NCBI RefSeq assembly: GCF_040639655.1
Contig: NZ_JBFAAI010000014.1
Location: 170,926-234,925 of the forward strand
DNA length: 64,000 nt
Reading direction: 5' to 3'
Source of the DNA: Actinoplanes sp040639655
GTDB taxonomy: Bacteria > Actinomycetota > Actinomycetes > Mycobacteriales > Micromonosporaceae
The position numbers and the translations under genes are program-made. Under the pieces are notes generated by a model. The model saw only the letters and a list, made by a program, of their open reading frames with translations, searched no databases and had not been told where the DNA came from. Below are positions 41,843 to 51,162 of this stretch, one piece after another; positions within the stretch are counted from its first letter, which is position 1; every line of letters starts with the position of its first letter.

Positions 41843-43462
41843 GTGAAAACACTCGGCGTTCTGCTCGCCGCCATTCTCCTGATCACGGCGCCGGCCGTGC
41901 CGGCCCGAGCCGCCGCTCCGGTGCGGGCGAACCCCGATCCGGTCGCCCACGACCCCACGCTGATCAAACAGGGCCGCTGGTACTACGAGATCATCACCGG
42001 GGACAGCGGCACCCGAACCTACCTGCCGATCCGCCGCTCCACCGACCTGATCCACTGGACCTACACCGGCACCGTGTTCGACACCCCGCCGGCCTGGGTG
42101 ACCGAGGAACTGGGCGTCACCCCGGCCGACTTCTGGGCTCCGGACATCAGCTTCTTCGACGGCGAGTACCACCTGTACTACGCGGCCTCGTCGTTCGGCA
42201 CCAACAACTCGGTGATCGGCCTGGCCACCACGAAGTCTCTGGCGGACCCGCGGTGGGTGGACCGCGGGATGGTCCTGCGCACCACCAGCGGCGTCGAGGA
42301 CGTCAACGCCATCGACCCGGACGTGAGCTTCGACCGGGCCGGCAACGCCTACCTGTCGTACGGCTCCTTCTGGGACGGCCTGCGGATGCGCCGGCTCGAC
42401 GTGCGGACCGGCCTGCTGTCGGCGACGGACACCACCGAGCACCGGATCGCCTCGCGGGGCGGCATGGCGATCGAGGGGCCGTCGATCACCCACCACGGCG
42501 GCTGGTACTACCTGTTCGTCAGCTTCGACTTCTGCTGCCGGGGCGTGAACAGCGACTACCGGGTCATGGTGGGCCGTTCCCGGAGCATCACCGGCCCGTA
42601 CACGGACGCCGAGGGCCGGCTGCTCACCGAGGGCGGCGGAACCGAGATCCTGGCCGGCTACAACGGATTCACCGGGCCGGGCCACGGTGACGTCCACGGC
42701 GACCTGTTCGCCCACCACTACTACGACGCCGCGGACGACGGCGCCCCGAAGGGTTCGATCCGCCGGATCCGGTGGGCGAACGGGTGGCCCCGGCTGTCCG
42801 ATCCGCTCAGCGGCAACCGCGGCCACGGGCACGGCCCGGCGCCCGTGCAGCTGGTGCACCGCGACAGCGGGGCCGTCCTGGCCAACGCGACCTGCGGCTA
42901 CGAGGGGGCGGACATCAGCCTGGCGGACCCCGGTCCGGCTGACCGGTGCCGGCAGTGGCGCCTTGACGACCGCGGCAACGGTTTCGTGAGCCTCACCAAC
43001 CGGCAGAGCAACAAGGTGGCCGAGGTGGCGGCCTGCGTCGACGCGGACGGCGCCCGGGTCGCCCAGTGGGGCTGGCTGGCCAACGACTGCCAGCGGTTCC
43101 GGTTGATCCCCAGCTCCGAGGGCTGGTCGCGGATCGTGAACCCGCTGGCCGGCCGGGCCCTGCAACCGGCCGGATGCGGCGGGGCCGGCACCCCGGTGCA
43201 GACCTTCGCGGCCGGCGACTGCCAGGACTTCCGTCTCCAGCCGGTCGGCGACGTGCTGCTCACCGACCCGGCGAACACCCGGCTGATCGGCAAGCGCTGG
43301 CGTTTCACCCACGTGTCCGACGGCTGGTACCGGATCTCCGGGCCGGGGTCACACCGGTCGCTCGGCGGCACGTCCTGGCAGATCGAGGCACTGCCCGTCG
43401 GCGGGTACCGCCTGGTGGGCATGGACGGGCAGAGCCGGGAGGTCCTGCTGCTGGCGCCGTGA
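41843..43462 (+). CDS. Secreted GH43 arabinan endo-1,5-alpha-L-arabinosidase-like enzyme with ricin-type module
   Basis: 539 residues. A signal peptide (1-24, ending ARA) leads into a five-bladed GH43 domain. Likely catalytic residues are Asp37 (HDPT, base), Asp158 (AIDPD, pKa modulator) and Glu211 (IEGPS, acid). FWAPDISFFDGEYHLYYAAS and SFDFCCRG are typical of endo-arabinanases. From about 330 a beta-trefoil, ricin-like domain follows (VQLVHRDSGAVLANATCGYE; VAQWGWLANDCQRFRL), which would bind polysaccharide. It degrades plant arabinan outside the cell. A palindromic operator precedes it. Confidence 0.88.
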   Translation: MKTLGVLLAAILLITAPAVPARAAAPVRANPDPVAHDPTLIKQGRWYYEIITGDSGTRTYLPIRRSTDLIHWTYTGTVFDTPPAWVTEELGVTPADFWAPDISFFDGEYHLYYAASSFGTNNSVIGLATTKSLADPRWVDRGMVLRTTSGVEDVNAIDPDVSFDRAGNAYLSYGSFWDGLRMRRLDVRTGLLSATDTTEHRIASRGGMAIEGPSITHHGGWYYLFVSFDFCCRGVNSDYRVMVGRSRSITGPYTDAEGRLLTEGGGTEILAGYNGFTGPGHGDVHGDLFAHHYYDAADDGAPKGSIRRIRWANGWPRLSDPLSGNRGHGHGPAPVQLVHRDSGAVLANATCGYEGADISLADPGPADRCRQWRLDDRGNGFVSLTNRQSNKVAEVAACVDADGARVAQWGWLANDCQRFRLIPSSEGWSRIVNPLAGRALQPAGCGGAGTPVQTFAAGDCQDFRLQPVGDVLLTDPANTRLIGKRWRFTHVSDGWYRISGPGSHRSLGGTSWQIEALPVGGYRLVGMDGQSREVLLLAP

Positions 43463-43541
43463 CCGACCGGCCTGTACGGCAGGTCACGGCCGCCGGGGTC
43501 CTGGCCGGGAACCAGGACCCCGGCAACTACCATTCCCTCCC

Positions 43542-44618
43542 ATGGGCGCCCGGGACATCATCGACAGGGTGCGCTCCGGCGAACTCGGCCACGAGGACGC
43601 ACTCGACGTCCTGACCGGTGTGGCCGCCGCCGAGGTGGACACGGCTCTCGCCTCGGCACTGAGGGCCGAGTTCGAGCGGCTCTTCGGCAACGGCTGGCAG
43701 CCGGCCGAGCTGCACCGCGCGGTCGCCCGGCGCGGCAACCCGATCCAGGCGCGGCTGGTCGCCGACGCCACCCGGGACTTCCTCCGTGGCCGGGAGCCCG
43801 TCGACGAGCGCTGGCAGGCCCAGGCGGATGCTCTGCGTACCCCCGAAGGCCGTAAGCCGGACCGGATCGCCGTGCTCGATGCCTCGCTGGACCTGGTGGC
43901 CGAGTTACGGCGACTGCCGCGCATCGAGGTCCTGATCCCGGCTCCGGGCACTCCGCTGACCAGCGTTCCGCACCACGGTGACCAGCGCATCCTCGACCGG
44001 GTGCGGGCGCTGCTGGCGAAAGCGGAGTCGACCGACTTCCCGGCCGAGGCCGAGACGTACAGCGCGAAGGCGCAGGAGCTGATCGCCCGGTACCGGATCG
44101 AGATGGTCGCCGCCCCGGCGGTGGACGTGGTCCCGTTCGCCCGGCGGATCGGCGTCGACCATCCCTACGAGAGCGAGAAGGCCGGCCTGCTGGACGCGGT
44201 GGCCGGGGCCAACACGTGCCGCACGGTCTGGTCGCCGGAGCTCGGGTTCAGCACGGTCTTCGGCTTCGACGCCGACATCGACGTGGTGGAGCTGCTCTAC
44301 ACGTCGCTGCTGGTCCAGGCGAACCGGGCGATGGTCCGCGACGAGAAGAACGTACGCAAGGCCAGGTTGAAGGCGTTCCGCCGGTCGTTCCTGGTCGCCT
44401 ACGGGGTACGGGTCGGCGAGCGGCTGCGGGAGACCGTCGAGCGCGAGCTGACCGGACACGATCATCTGCTGCCGGTGCTGCGGACCCGCGAGGTCAAGGT
44501 GCACGAGGCGATGGACCGGGCGTTCCCGCGGACGGTCCGGGCCCGTGGGCGACGGGTGGACAGCCTGGAGGGCTGGGAGTCCGGCCGGGCCGCCGCCGAC
44601 GAGGCCGAATTGCGTTGA
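43542..44618 (+). CDS. DUF2786-domain protein
   Basis: 358 residues. The domain ILDRVRALLAKAESTDFPAE, AETYSAKAQELIARYRIE at about 147-185 is the DUF2786 signature. N-terminal to it is a helical region (MGARDIIDRVRSGELGHEDA). C-terminal to it is an alpha/beta region with LLYTSLLVQANRAMVRDEKN and FRRSFLVAYGVRVGERLRET, shared with other DUF2786 proteins. The family function is unknown to me. The gene interrupts the GH43 set and is not obviously related to it. Confidence 0.8.
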   Translation: MGARDIIDRVRSGELGHEDALDVLTGVAAAEVDTALASALRAEFERLFGNGWQPAELHRAVARRGNPIQARLVADATRDFLRGREPVDERWQAQADALRTPEGRKPDRIAVLDASLDLVAELRRLPRIEVLIPAPGTPLTSVPHHGDQRILDRVRALLAKAESTDFPAEAETYSAKAQELIARYRIEMVAAPAVDVVPFARRIGVDHPYESEKAGLLDAVAGANTCRTVWSPELGFSTVFGFDADIDVVELLYTSLLVQANRAMVRDEKNVRKARLKAFRRSFLVAYGVRVGERLRETVERELTGHDHLLPVLRTREVKVHEAMDRAFPRTVRARGRRVDSLEGWESGRAAADEAELR

Positions 44619-44924
44619 CAGCAGCGGCAGGATGAGGACATTCATCCGATTTGTCGCTGACCCCTGTATGCGGTGCAGGCCTTCTCGGAGAGCGTGCTCC
44701 TCTACCACCCCGGCGTATCTGACCGGCGGTTACCTGCTGGCCGGCCTCGTCACACCGCGGGCGGCCTGCTCGCGCTGGGCCTTCCCGAAGAACCCCCCGG
44801 CGGTACGCCCGAAGCAGCCGGCGAGAACGACCGCCCTTCTTTCCTTGCAGCGCTGAAGAGCAACCTTTCCGGATCGGCGGCACACCTACGGGCGAGAGAT
44901 CCCCATCGAAAGGACGCATCCCCC
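44619..44924. other. 306-base leader of the second GH43 gene
   Basis: No gene is supported. It holds an inverted repeat GGATGA-N6-TCATCC (44630-44647) and an operator-like motif (44844-44858) shared with the first GH43 gene. Confidence 0.55.
44844..44858. promoter_or_regulatory. Operator-like motif upstream of the second GH43 gene
   Basis: CTTGCAGCGCTGAAG shares the 11-base core TTGCAGCGCTG with the perfect palindrome in front of the first GH43 gene. One half-site is degenerate, suggesting weaker binding by the same regulator. Confidence 0.6.
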
Positions 44925-45908
44925 ATGCGACCCCGCCTACGCAAGATCATGCTGGCCGGTGTGACCGGCCTGCTGGCCGTGACCGCCAGCGCCTACGGCC
45001 TCACCCGAGCCGACGCCGCGACCTACCCGAATCCCGGGGTGGTCACCGGTTCGACGTTCGCGCACGACCCGACGATCGTGAAGAAGCCGGCCGGCGGATA
45101 CATCCTTGCCTACACGGCACCCGGCATCGGGCTGAAGACGTCCACCGACCGCACCAGGTTCACCGACGCGGGCAAGGCCTTCCCCAACGGCACGCCGTGG
45201 GCCGACGCCTACACGGGCGGTGACACCAACCTGTGGGCGCCCGACATCTCGTACCAGGGCGGTAAGTACCTGATGTACTACTCGGCCTCGACGTTCGGCT
45301 CCAGCAGGTCGGCGATCTTCCTGGCCACCAGCAGCACCGGCGCGGCCGGCACCTGGACCAACCAGGGCAAGGTCGTCGAGAGTACGACGACCAGCGGATA
45401 CAACGCGATCGACCCGAACCTGACGGTCACGCCGGCGGGCGAGTGGTGGCTCAGCTTCGGCTCGTTCTGGAGCGGCATCAAGATGGTCAAGCTGAAGCCG
45501 TCGACCGGCAAGCGGGCCGACAGCACCGTCCACCACATCGCCGAGCGGTTCGTGAACAGCAAGTCGGTGGAGGCGCCGCACATCTACCACCGCAACGGCT
45601 ACTACTACCTGTTCGCGGCGTTCGACCTCTGCTGCAAGGGCGCGTCAAGCACGTACCGGACCGTGGTCGGCCGGTCGACGTCGATCACCGGGCCGTACAA
45701 GGACCGGGCCGGCACGCTGATGACCGCGGGTGGTGGCACCGAGATCCTGGCCTCGCACGACGCCGTCCACGGCCCCGGGCACCCGGCGGTGTTCAAGGAC
45801 GGGACGCAGGACGTGCTGGTCTACCACTACTACACCCCGGCGGGCGACGCTCGGCTCGGCATCAACCTGCTGAGCTGGAGCTCCTCCGGCTGGCCGACGG
45901 TCTACTGA
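44925..45908 (+). CDS. Secreted GH43 arabinan endo-1,5-alpha-L-arabinosidase-like enzyme
   Basis: 327 residues from the ATG at 44925, preceded by AAAGGA. Signal peptide about 1-31. A single GH43 five-bladed propeller with Asp48 (AHDPT), Asp163 (AIDPN) and Glu216 (VEAPH) as likely catalytic residues; NLWAPDISYQGGKYLMYYSA and FDLCCKGASSTYRT are typical of endo-arabinanases. It lacks the ricin-like module of its neighbours, so it would act on soluble arabinan. It forms an operon with the next gene, one base apart. Confidence 0.88.
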   Translation: MRPRLRKIMLAGVTGLLAVTASAYGLTRADAATYPNPGVVTGSTFAHDPTIVKKPAGGYILAYTAPGIGLKTSTDRTRFTDAGKAFPNGTPWADAYTGGDTNLWAPDISYQGGKYLMYYSASTFGSSRSAIFLATSSTGAAGTWTNQGKVVESTTTSGYNAIDPNLTVTPAGEWWLSFGSFWSGIKMVKLKPSTGKRADSTVHHIAERFVNSKSVEAPHIYHRNGYYYLFAAFDLCCKGASSTYRTVVGRSTSITGPYKDRAGTLMTAGGGTEILASHDAVHGPGHPAVFKDGTQDVLVYHYYTPAGDARLGINLLSWSSSGWPTVY

Positions 45909-45909
45909 G

Positions 45910-47403
45910 ATGCGCGTCCGTCCCCTGAGAGCCGCCCTCATCACCATCCTGATGACCGCCGCGGCCTACGTGACCGTCGCCTTCAACCCGCTCAGCAGCG
46001 ACGCCGCCGTCGGGTTCACCAACCCGGTGGCGTCCGCGCCATACGGCGCCGACCCGTGGGTCGGCTTCGACAACGGCTACTACTACCTGGCCGCGACGAC
46101 CTGGAACAACCAGGTCGTGATCAAGCGGGCCAGGTCGGTGGCGGCCCTGCCCGGCGCGGCCGAGTCGGTCGTCCACACCGGCACGGCGACCGCGAGCTGC
46201 TGCAACGTCTGGGCTCCGGAACTGCACAAACTGTCCGGCCCGAACGGCACCCGCTGGTACCTGTACTACACCGCCGGAACCGCCGCGTGCTGCGACGGGC
46301 AGCGGTCGTTCGTGCTCGAGTCGGCCGGCACCGACCCGATGGGCCCGTACACGTTCAAGGGCCAGTTGAAGGTGCAGGCGAACAACGGCTGGGCGATCGA
46401 CGGCAGTGTGGCGACGATCGGCGGGAAGAACTACTTCCTCTACTCGTCGTGGGTCGGCGACCTGCAGAGCCTGTTCATCGCACCGATGAGCAACCCGTGG
46501 ACGGTCAACGCCCTCGGCACCCGGATCGCCTACCCCACCCACGCCTGGGAGCAGGTCGGCACCAAGGTCAACGAGGCGCCCTACGTCCTGCAGCGCGGCG
46601 GGAAGACGTACCTGACCTTCTCGGCCAGCTCCTGCAACACGCCGGACTACAAGATCGGCATGCTGACCCTGACCGGTGCCGACCCGCTCGCCGCGTCGTC
46701 GTGGACCAAGAAGAGCACGCCGATCTTCCAGCGCTCCGACGCCAACGGCGTCTACGGCCCCGGCCACCACTCGTTCTTCACCTCGCCCGACGGCACCGAG
46801 ACGTGGATGGCCTACCACGCCAACGACACCACGGCGCAGGGCTGCGGCGCCACCCGGACGACGCGCCTGAAGAAGGTCGGCTTCAACAGCGACGGCACAC
46901 CCGACCTGGGTACGCCGGACAAGCTCTCGACCACGCTGACGGCCCCGTCCGGCGACCCCGGCGGCACGGTCTCGTTCCCGGCAGCCGGTACGAGGTACCG
47001 CCTCACCAACGCGTCGAGCGGCAAGGTCCTGGACGCGAAGAACTGCGCTACCGCCGACGGCACCGCGATCCAGCAGTGGACGTCGCTCGGCAACGCCTGC
47101 CAGCAGTGGACGTTCACCAAGACGACCGGCAACCACTACCGGATCACCAATGTCAACAGCGGCAAGGTCCTCGACTCGGTCGGCTGCGGCAGCGCCAACG
47201 GGACCGGCCTCAACCTGTGGTCGTCGCTCGGCAACGTCTGCCAGGAGTGGAGCGTCACCCCGGTCGGCGGCGCCTACCTGATCGCCAACCGGGGCAACGG
47301 CATGGTCCTGGACGTGGCCGGCTGCGGCAGCGCCGACGGCGTGGCGGTCCGCCAGTGGGCCGCCCTGGGCAACGCCTGCCAGCAGTGGAAGATCGCGGCC
47401 TGA
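45910..47403 (+). CDS. Secreted GH43 enzyme with C-terminal ricin B-type (CBM13) domain
   Basis: 497 residues. N-terminal membrane-spanning signal (LRAALITILMTAAAYVTVAF). GH43 domain with Asp48 (GADPW), Asp164 (AIDGS) and Glu222 (NEAPY) as likely catalytic residues, resembling alpha-L-arabinofuranosidases or xylosidases of the GH43 group. At about 355-497 lies a beta-trefoil with three QxW-type repeats (QQWTSLGNACQQW, LNLWSSLGNVCQEW, VRQWAALGNACQQW), a CBM13-type polysaccharide-binding module. It begins one base after the upstream endo-arabinanase stop, so the two probably act in sequence: one cuts the chain, the other trims oligomers. Confidence 0.88.
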   Translation: MRVRPLRAALITILMTAAAYVTVAFNPLSSDAAVGFTNPVASAPYGADPWVGFDNGYYYLAATTWNNQVVIKRARSVAALPGAAESVVHTGTATASCCNVWAPELHKLSGPNGTRWYLYYTAGTAACCDGQRSFVLESAGTDPMGPYTFKGQLKVQANNGWAIDGSVATIGGKNYFLYSSWVGDLQSLFIAPMSNPWTVNALGTRIAYPTHAWEQVGTKVNEAPYVLQRGGKTYLTFSASSCNTPDYKIGMLTLTGADPLAASSWTKKSTPIFQRSDANGVYGPGHHSFFTSPDGTETWMAYHANDTTAQGCGATRTTRLKKVGFNSDGTPDLGTPDKLSTTLTAPSGDPGGTVSFPAAGTRYRLTNASSGKVLDAKNCATADGTAIQQWTSLGNACQQWTFTKTTGNHYRITNVNSGKVLDSVGCGSANGTGLNLWSSLGNVCQEWSVTPVGGAYLIANRGNGMVLDVAGCGSADGVAVRQWAALGNACQQWKIAA

Positions 47404-47442
47404 TCCTCCCCCGCTTGTCGCCTCAACCCCGCGGCTGTGCGC

Positions 47443-47475
47443 CACCGCTGTCTCAGCGCTGCTGAGACAGCGGTG
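47443..47475. repeat. GCTGTCTC-type palindromic element, copy 3 (terminator-like)
   Basis: CACCGCTGTCTCAGC pairs with its complement over 15 bases around a 3-base loop; the arms continue imperfectly (GCGC outside). A GGCTG precedes the left arm, as in other copies. It lies between the convergent GH43 and TPR-protein genes. Confidence 0.82.
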
Positions 47476-47490
47476 CGCGCCAGCTGGATC

Positions 47491-48609
47491 TCACCAGCCG
47501 CCACCTGAATCGCCGCCGCTGCTGGAATCGCTGGCGTAGCCGCCACCGGCATCGCTGTAGCCGGCTGGGGACGCGCTCGCATAGGTCGGCGAACTGCCGC
47601 CGAGATCGTCGGCAGTGCTGAAGTCCGAGCCGCCGCCGTGCCGCCGCCGGGGCTGAACCGGCTTCGGCGGCACCTCCACCTCGGCGGCCTCCTGCTCACG
47701 GCCGGACTCCCGCAGCAGGGTCCGGAGCGTGTGCAACACGTGGTAGTCCGGCTTCCGATGGTCACGCAGCAGGTTCTCGGCCTCGTAGAGCCGGCCCCGC
47801 GCCCGCATCAGCGACACCAGCGGCGGCAGGGCGCGGGTGTCGCCCGCCGAATCCCGCAGCAGCGCCTCCGCCTCCTCGGCCCGGAACGCGTCGCGCAGCA
47901 GGCGGGCCGTCCGGAGCCGGAATTCGATCGCCTCGGCGAGCGGGTCACGGCTGTCGGCCTGCCGCAACCGGCCGGCCTCCGTGTGGGCGGCGACCGCACC
48001 CTCGAAGTCGCCGGCCTCGGCCAGAAGCATGCCCAGGTAGTCGCGGAGTCTTGCGTTCCCGGGGTCGCGGTCGGTCAGCGCCGCCTGGAAGTCGGCCGCG
48101 GCCCGGTAGTCCCGCGGGATCCGCTGGTCGCAGCGCATGACGAGGCCCCGCAACTGGGGAACGCCCGCGGTACCGGCCACCTCGGCCCGGACAGCGGCGA
48201 GCTCGTCCGCGCGGCCCTGTTTCTCCAGCAGCCTGGCCAGCGGCACGTAGGCCTCCGTGCTGCCCTCCGCGAGGCCCCGCCGCAGGGCCCGCTCGGCGGC
48301 GTCCGGGTGGCGGCGGCTGAGCGCCTCCGCAGCGCGGGCATGGCGATCCCAGTCCCCCGGATGCCGGGCCAGTTCGAACCGGCAGGCCAGCCCGGTTCCC
48401 CGGCCGGGGATCAGCCCGGCGTCCGACAGTGCACCGCAGAGCACCGCGGCGGCCAGGAACCCGGCCGCGAGCGCCCACCCCCATGATCCGGTGAACCGCA
48501 TGACGAGCGCCGCCGCCAGGGCGAACGAGCCAGCCGCGATGACCGCCCACATGAAGCAGACCAGCAGCACACTGGTCCACACCCGGATTCCCGACACACT
48601 GCCCCGCAT
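47491..48609 (-). CDS. TPR-like membrane protein with Gly/Ser-rich tail
   Basis: 372 residues. Two N-terminal transmembrane helices (about 11-32 and 42-62) are followed by a long helical-repeat region in which A-x-x-x-x-x-x-x-x-P-D/G patterns recur (AEALSRRHPDAAERALRRGL, AYVPLARLLEKQGRADELAA, LGMLLAEAGDFEGAVAAHTE), typical of TPR solenoids. The last 50 residues are low-complexity Gly/Ser. It is probably a membrane-tethered scaffold; no enzymatic motif is seen. Its helical repeats recall those of the next gene upstream. Confidence 0.72.
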   Translation of the reverse strand: MRGSVSGIRVWTSVLLVCFMWAVIAAGSFALAAALVMRFTGSWGWALAAGFLAAAVLCGALSDAGLIPGRGTGLACRFELARHPGDWDRHARAAEALSRRHPDAAERALRRGLAEGSTEAYVPLARLLEKQGRADELAAVRAEVAGTAGVPQLRGLVMRCDQRIPRDYRAAADFQAALTDRDPGNARLRDYLGMLLAEAGDFEGAVAAHTEAGRLRQADSRDPLAEAIEFRLRTARLLRDAFRAEEAEALLRDSAGDTRALPPLVSLMRARGRLYEAENLLRDHRKPDYHVLHTLRTLLRESGREQEAAEVEVPPKPVQPRRRHGGGSDFSTADDLGGSSPTYASASPAGYSDAGGGYASDSSSGGDSGGGW

Positions 48610-48657
48610 GAGCCCCGATGGTGCCCGGTGCGGCGATCTCCCGCAGCCCCGGGAATC

Positions 48658-49530
48658 TCAGACGGCGAACGCCCGGCCCAGGAAGTCGTCCACCGACCAG
48701 ATCGCCCAGTGCGGATGGTCGTCCGGCGGCACCCGGGGAAGAGTGAACGGCGAGGACTCGACGGCCCGGCGCTCGGCTTCCCGGCGCATCTGGAGCGGCC
48801 AGCCCTCGGCCGGCACCACTTCGGCGGCCTCGGCATGCCGTCCGTCCCGTTCCAACAGGGTGAACAGCGCATACCGTACGCGGAAGTGGTCCGCCGCCGG
48901 ATGCCGGCGCAGCAGCTCCTCGCCCTCGGCGGTGCGGCCGCGCACCTGCAGGAGCAGAGCGAGGGCGAAGACGGCGGCCATCTCACCGGGGTACGCCCGC
49001 AGCAGTTCCTCGGCGTCGTCGAAACGGCCGCCACGAGTCAACGCCCGCAACGTGCGTTCCGGCCAGAGCCGGAAGTACGTCGCACCGTTGCCGAGCCGCA
49101 GCGCCTCCCGCTGCGCGGCCACCGCCTCGTCGAAGGAGCCGACCTCGGCCAGCAGCGCCGCGCAGCGTTCCATGCCGACCGCGTCGGCGGGGAACCGGGT
49201 GACCCGGGCGACCTGAAAGCGGGCACCGGACACGGCGTCGAAGCTCGACGAGCACAAGTCGACGAGCCTGGTCAGTTCCTTCTCCGAGGCGGTCGCGGCG
49301 AGGCGCTCCCGCGACGGTTCGAGTTCCGCCAGGCGGTCCTGCTCCCGCAGGATCTGGACCAGCCGTCTCCAGCACTCCAGGTCGCCCCACTCCAGCGCCC
49401 GCCACAGTGTCGGCTCGTCGACGTCCGGCTCCCACGCGATGGACCGCGGCAGAGCGGGGAACCGGTCGTGGGCCGGTGGACCGTCGTCGGTCCAGGTGGG
49501 CGGGAAGGGTTCGACCGAACGCGGATCCAT
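48658..49530 (-). CDS. TPR-like helical-repeat protein coupled to dusB
   Basis: 290 residues from the ATG at 49530 in a TGATG overlap with the dusB stop. Helical repeats are visible (CAALLAEVGSFDEAVAAQRE, RALTRGGRFDDAEELLRAYP, LALLLQVRGRTAEGEELLRR, LERDGRHAEAAEVVPAEG). No signal peptide or membrane segment. The C-terminus (WAIWSVDDFLGRAFAV) is aromatic. It could be a protein-protein adaptor. Coupling to dusB suggests common expression only. Confidence 0.7.
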   Translation of the reverse strand: MDPRSVEPFPPTWTDDGPPAHDRFPALPRSIAWEPDVDEPTLWRALEWGDLECWRRLVQILREQDRLAELEPSRERLAATASEKELTRLVDLCSSSFDAVSGARFQVARVTRFPADAVGMERCAALLAEVGSFDEAVAAQREALRLGNGATYFRLWPERTLRALTRGGRFDDAEELLRAYPGEMAAVFALALLLQVRGRTAEGEELLRRHPAADHFRVRYALFTLLERDGRHAEAAEVVPAEGWPLQMRREAERRAVESSPFTLPRVPPDDHPHWAIWSVDDFLGRAFAV

Positions 49531-50663
49531 CAGCCGCCGGACTCGTCGGTCTCGGCGCCCTCGGGAACGGTCTCGTCGTCGCGGCTGTCCAGCCATCCGT
49601 GCGGGAGCGACACCTTGCCGGGCGCGTTCACCCGGCCGCGGGGCTGGCCGAGCGCCTCGGCCGGGAACGGGATCGACGGGTCGAGCTTGGCGAGCAGGTC
49701 GTCCAGCTCGGCCAGCGACGAGATCATCGCCAGGTTGCGGCGCAGTTCGCCGCCGACCGGGAAGCCCTTCAGGTACCACGCGACGTGCTTGCGGAAGTCG
49801 GCGCAGCCGTGCCGTTCGTCCTCGAGCGCCTCGACCAGCAACTGCGCGTGCCGGGCGATGATCTTGGCCACCTCACCGAGGGACGGCAGCACCGGCCGGT
49901 AACCGGCACCCTGGGTGAACGCCGCCTCCAGGTCGGCGAACAGCCACGGCCGGCCCAGGCAGCCGCGGCCGACCACGACCCCGTCGCAGCCGGTGTGCTC
50001 CACCATGCGCAGGGCGTCGGAGCCCTCCCAGATGTCACCGTTGCCGAGCACCGGCACGTCCAGGGCCTGCTTGAGGGTGGCGATCGCGTCCCAGTCGGCC
50101 TGACCCGAATAGCGCTGCTCGGCGGTGCGGGCGTGCAGGGCCACCGCTGTCACGCCGGCTTCCTGGGCGGCGAGACCGGCTTCCACGTACGTCAGATGGT
50201 CGTCGTCGATCCCCTTGCGCATCTTGATCGTGACCGGGATGCCGAACGGCTTGGCCGCCGCGACCGCCTGCGTCACGATCCGGCCGAAGAGCCGGCGTCG
50301 CCACGGCAGGGCCGAGCCGCCACCGCGCCGGGTGACCTTGGGCACCGGACAGCCGAAGTTAAGATCGATGTGGTCCGCGAGGTTGTCCTCGCCGACCATC
50401 CGCACGGCCGCCGCCGTCACGTCCGGGTCCACCCCGTAGAGCTGCAGGCTGCGGAAGCCCTCGTCCTCCGCGAACGCGATCATCTTGAGCGTCTTGGGGA
50501 TCCGCTCCACCAGCGCCCGGGTCGTGATCATCTCGCAGACGTAGACGCCACCGCCCTGCTCCCGGCAGAGCCGCCGGAACGCCACATTGGTGATGCCCGC
50601 CATCGGGGCGAGCACGACGGGCGGATTGACGGCGTGGTCGCCGAGCATGAGTGGTGCGGTCAC
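49530..50663 (-). CDS. dusB: tRNA-dihydrouridine synthase, DusB type
   Basis: 377 residues, GTG start. FMN-dependent TIM barrel with the Dus signatures: VVLAPMAGITNVAFRRLCRE, LNFGCPVPKVTRRGGGSALP (catalytic Cys in GCP), VTIKMRKGIDDDHLTYVEAG, ALHARTAEQRYSGQADWDAI, VLGNGDIWEGSDALRM and GVVVGRGCLGRPWLFADLE. It reduces specific uridines in the tRNA D loop to dihydrouridine with NAD(P)H. The longer C-terminus (about 50 residues past the barrel) is common in actinobacterial DusB. Confidence 0.94.
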   Translation of the reverse strand: MTAPLMLGDHAVNPPVVLAPMAGITNVAFRRLCREQGGGVYVCEMITTRALVERIPKTLKMIAFAEDEGFRSLQLYGVDPDVTAAAVRMVGEDNLADHIDLNFGCPVPKVTRRGGGSALPWRRRLFGRIVTQAVAAAKPFGIPVTIKMRKGIDDDHLTYVEAGLAAQEAGVTAVALHARTAEQRYSGQADWDAIATLKQALDVPVLGNGDIWEGSDALRMVEHTGCDGVVVGRGCLGRPWLFADLEAAFTQGAGYRPVLPSLGEVAKIIARHAQLLVEALEDERHGCADFRKHVAWYLKGFPVGGELRRNLAMISSLAELDDLLAKLDPSIPFPAEALGQPRGRVNAPGKVSLPHGWLDSRDDETVPEGAETDESGG

Positions 50664-50713
50664 GCGCTCTAGGGTGACACGCCCGGCCCGGCGACCTCGA
50701 ATCGCCCGCTCGG

Positions 50714-51139
50714 CTACCGTCCGCTGTCCCGCTCGATCAACGTGTCCAGCATCCCGATGATCTGCCGCACACCGCCCTCGACGGTGTCGACCTTGCCTTC
50801 CAGCCGGCCGAGTCTTTGCGTGTGATCCACGAGGATCGCGGAGTGCTCGGCGAGGATCGCGGAGTGCTCGGACTGAGTCTTCGCGAGAGCTTGGAGGAGG
50901 CCTTTCTGGGCCCGCAGCTTCTCGGAGATGTCGGCAAGATCGCGGTCTTGGCTGGCGCGGAGCCGCTCCTGCTCGTCCATGCGGTCCTCCAGATTGCCGA
51001 CGCGTTCTTCCAGGGTGGGCAACGACGCCTCCAGGGGTGAGGGTAGCCGGTCACGGTTGCCGGCCGGGGTTTTCCTAGCGGCGTAACAATAGTCACCATA
51101 CCAGTTGGCGGGCGACACCTTAACGGGTGCTTTTTCCAT
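50714..51139 (-). CDS. Small coiled-coil protein
   Basis: 141 residues from the ATG at 51139. A proline-rich start is followed by a predicted coiled coil from about residue 38 onward (LPTLEERVGNLEDRMDEQER, LRASQDRDLADISEKLRAQK), including a short tandem repeat (SEHSAILAEHSAIL) and ending in LEGKVDTVEGGVRQIIGMLD. The heptad pattern suggests a trimeric or tetrameric bundle. Not recognised as a known family. The start is only 23 bases from the divergent XdhC-like gene. Confidence 0.55.
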   Translation of the reverse strand: MEKAPVKVSPANWYGDYCYAARKTPAGNRDRLPSPLEASLPTLEERVGNLEDRMDEQERLRASQDRDLADISEKLRAQKGLLQALAKTQSEHSAILAEHSAILVDHTQRLGRLEGKVDTVEGGVRQIIGMLDTLIERDSGR

Positions 51140-51162
51140 TGAGGTCTGGCAGAGTCGACGGG

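Noticed and set aside
44673..44924. N-terminal extension of the second GH43 gene
   Set aside because: The signal peptide starts at the ATG at 44925 with a ribosome site, and the extension overlaps the operator-like motif.
47491..47640. Gly/Ser-rich repeat codons as a separate tandem repeat locus
   Set aside because: The stretch is simply the low-complexity tail of the TPR-like protein; no regular DNA period is seen.
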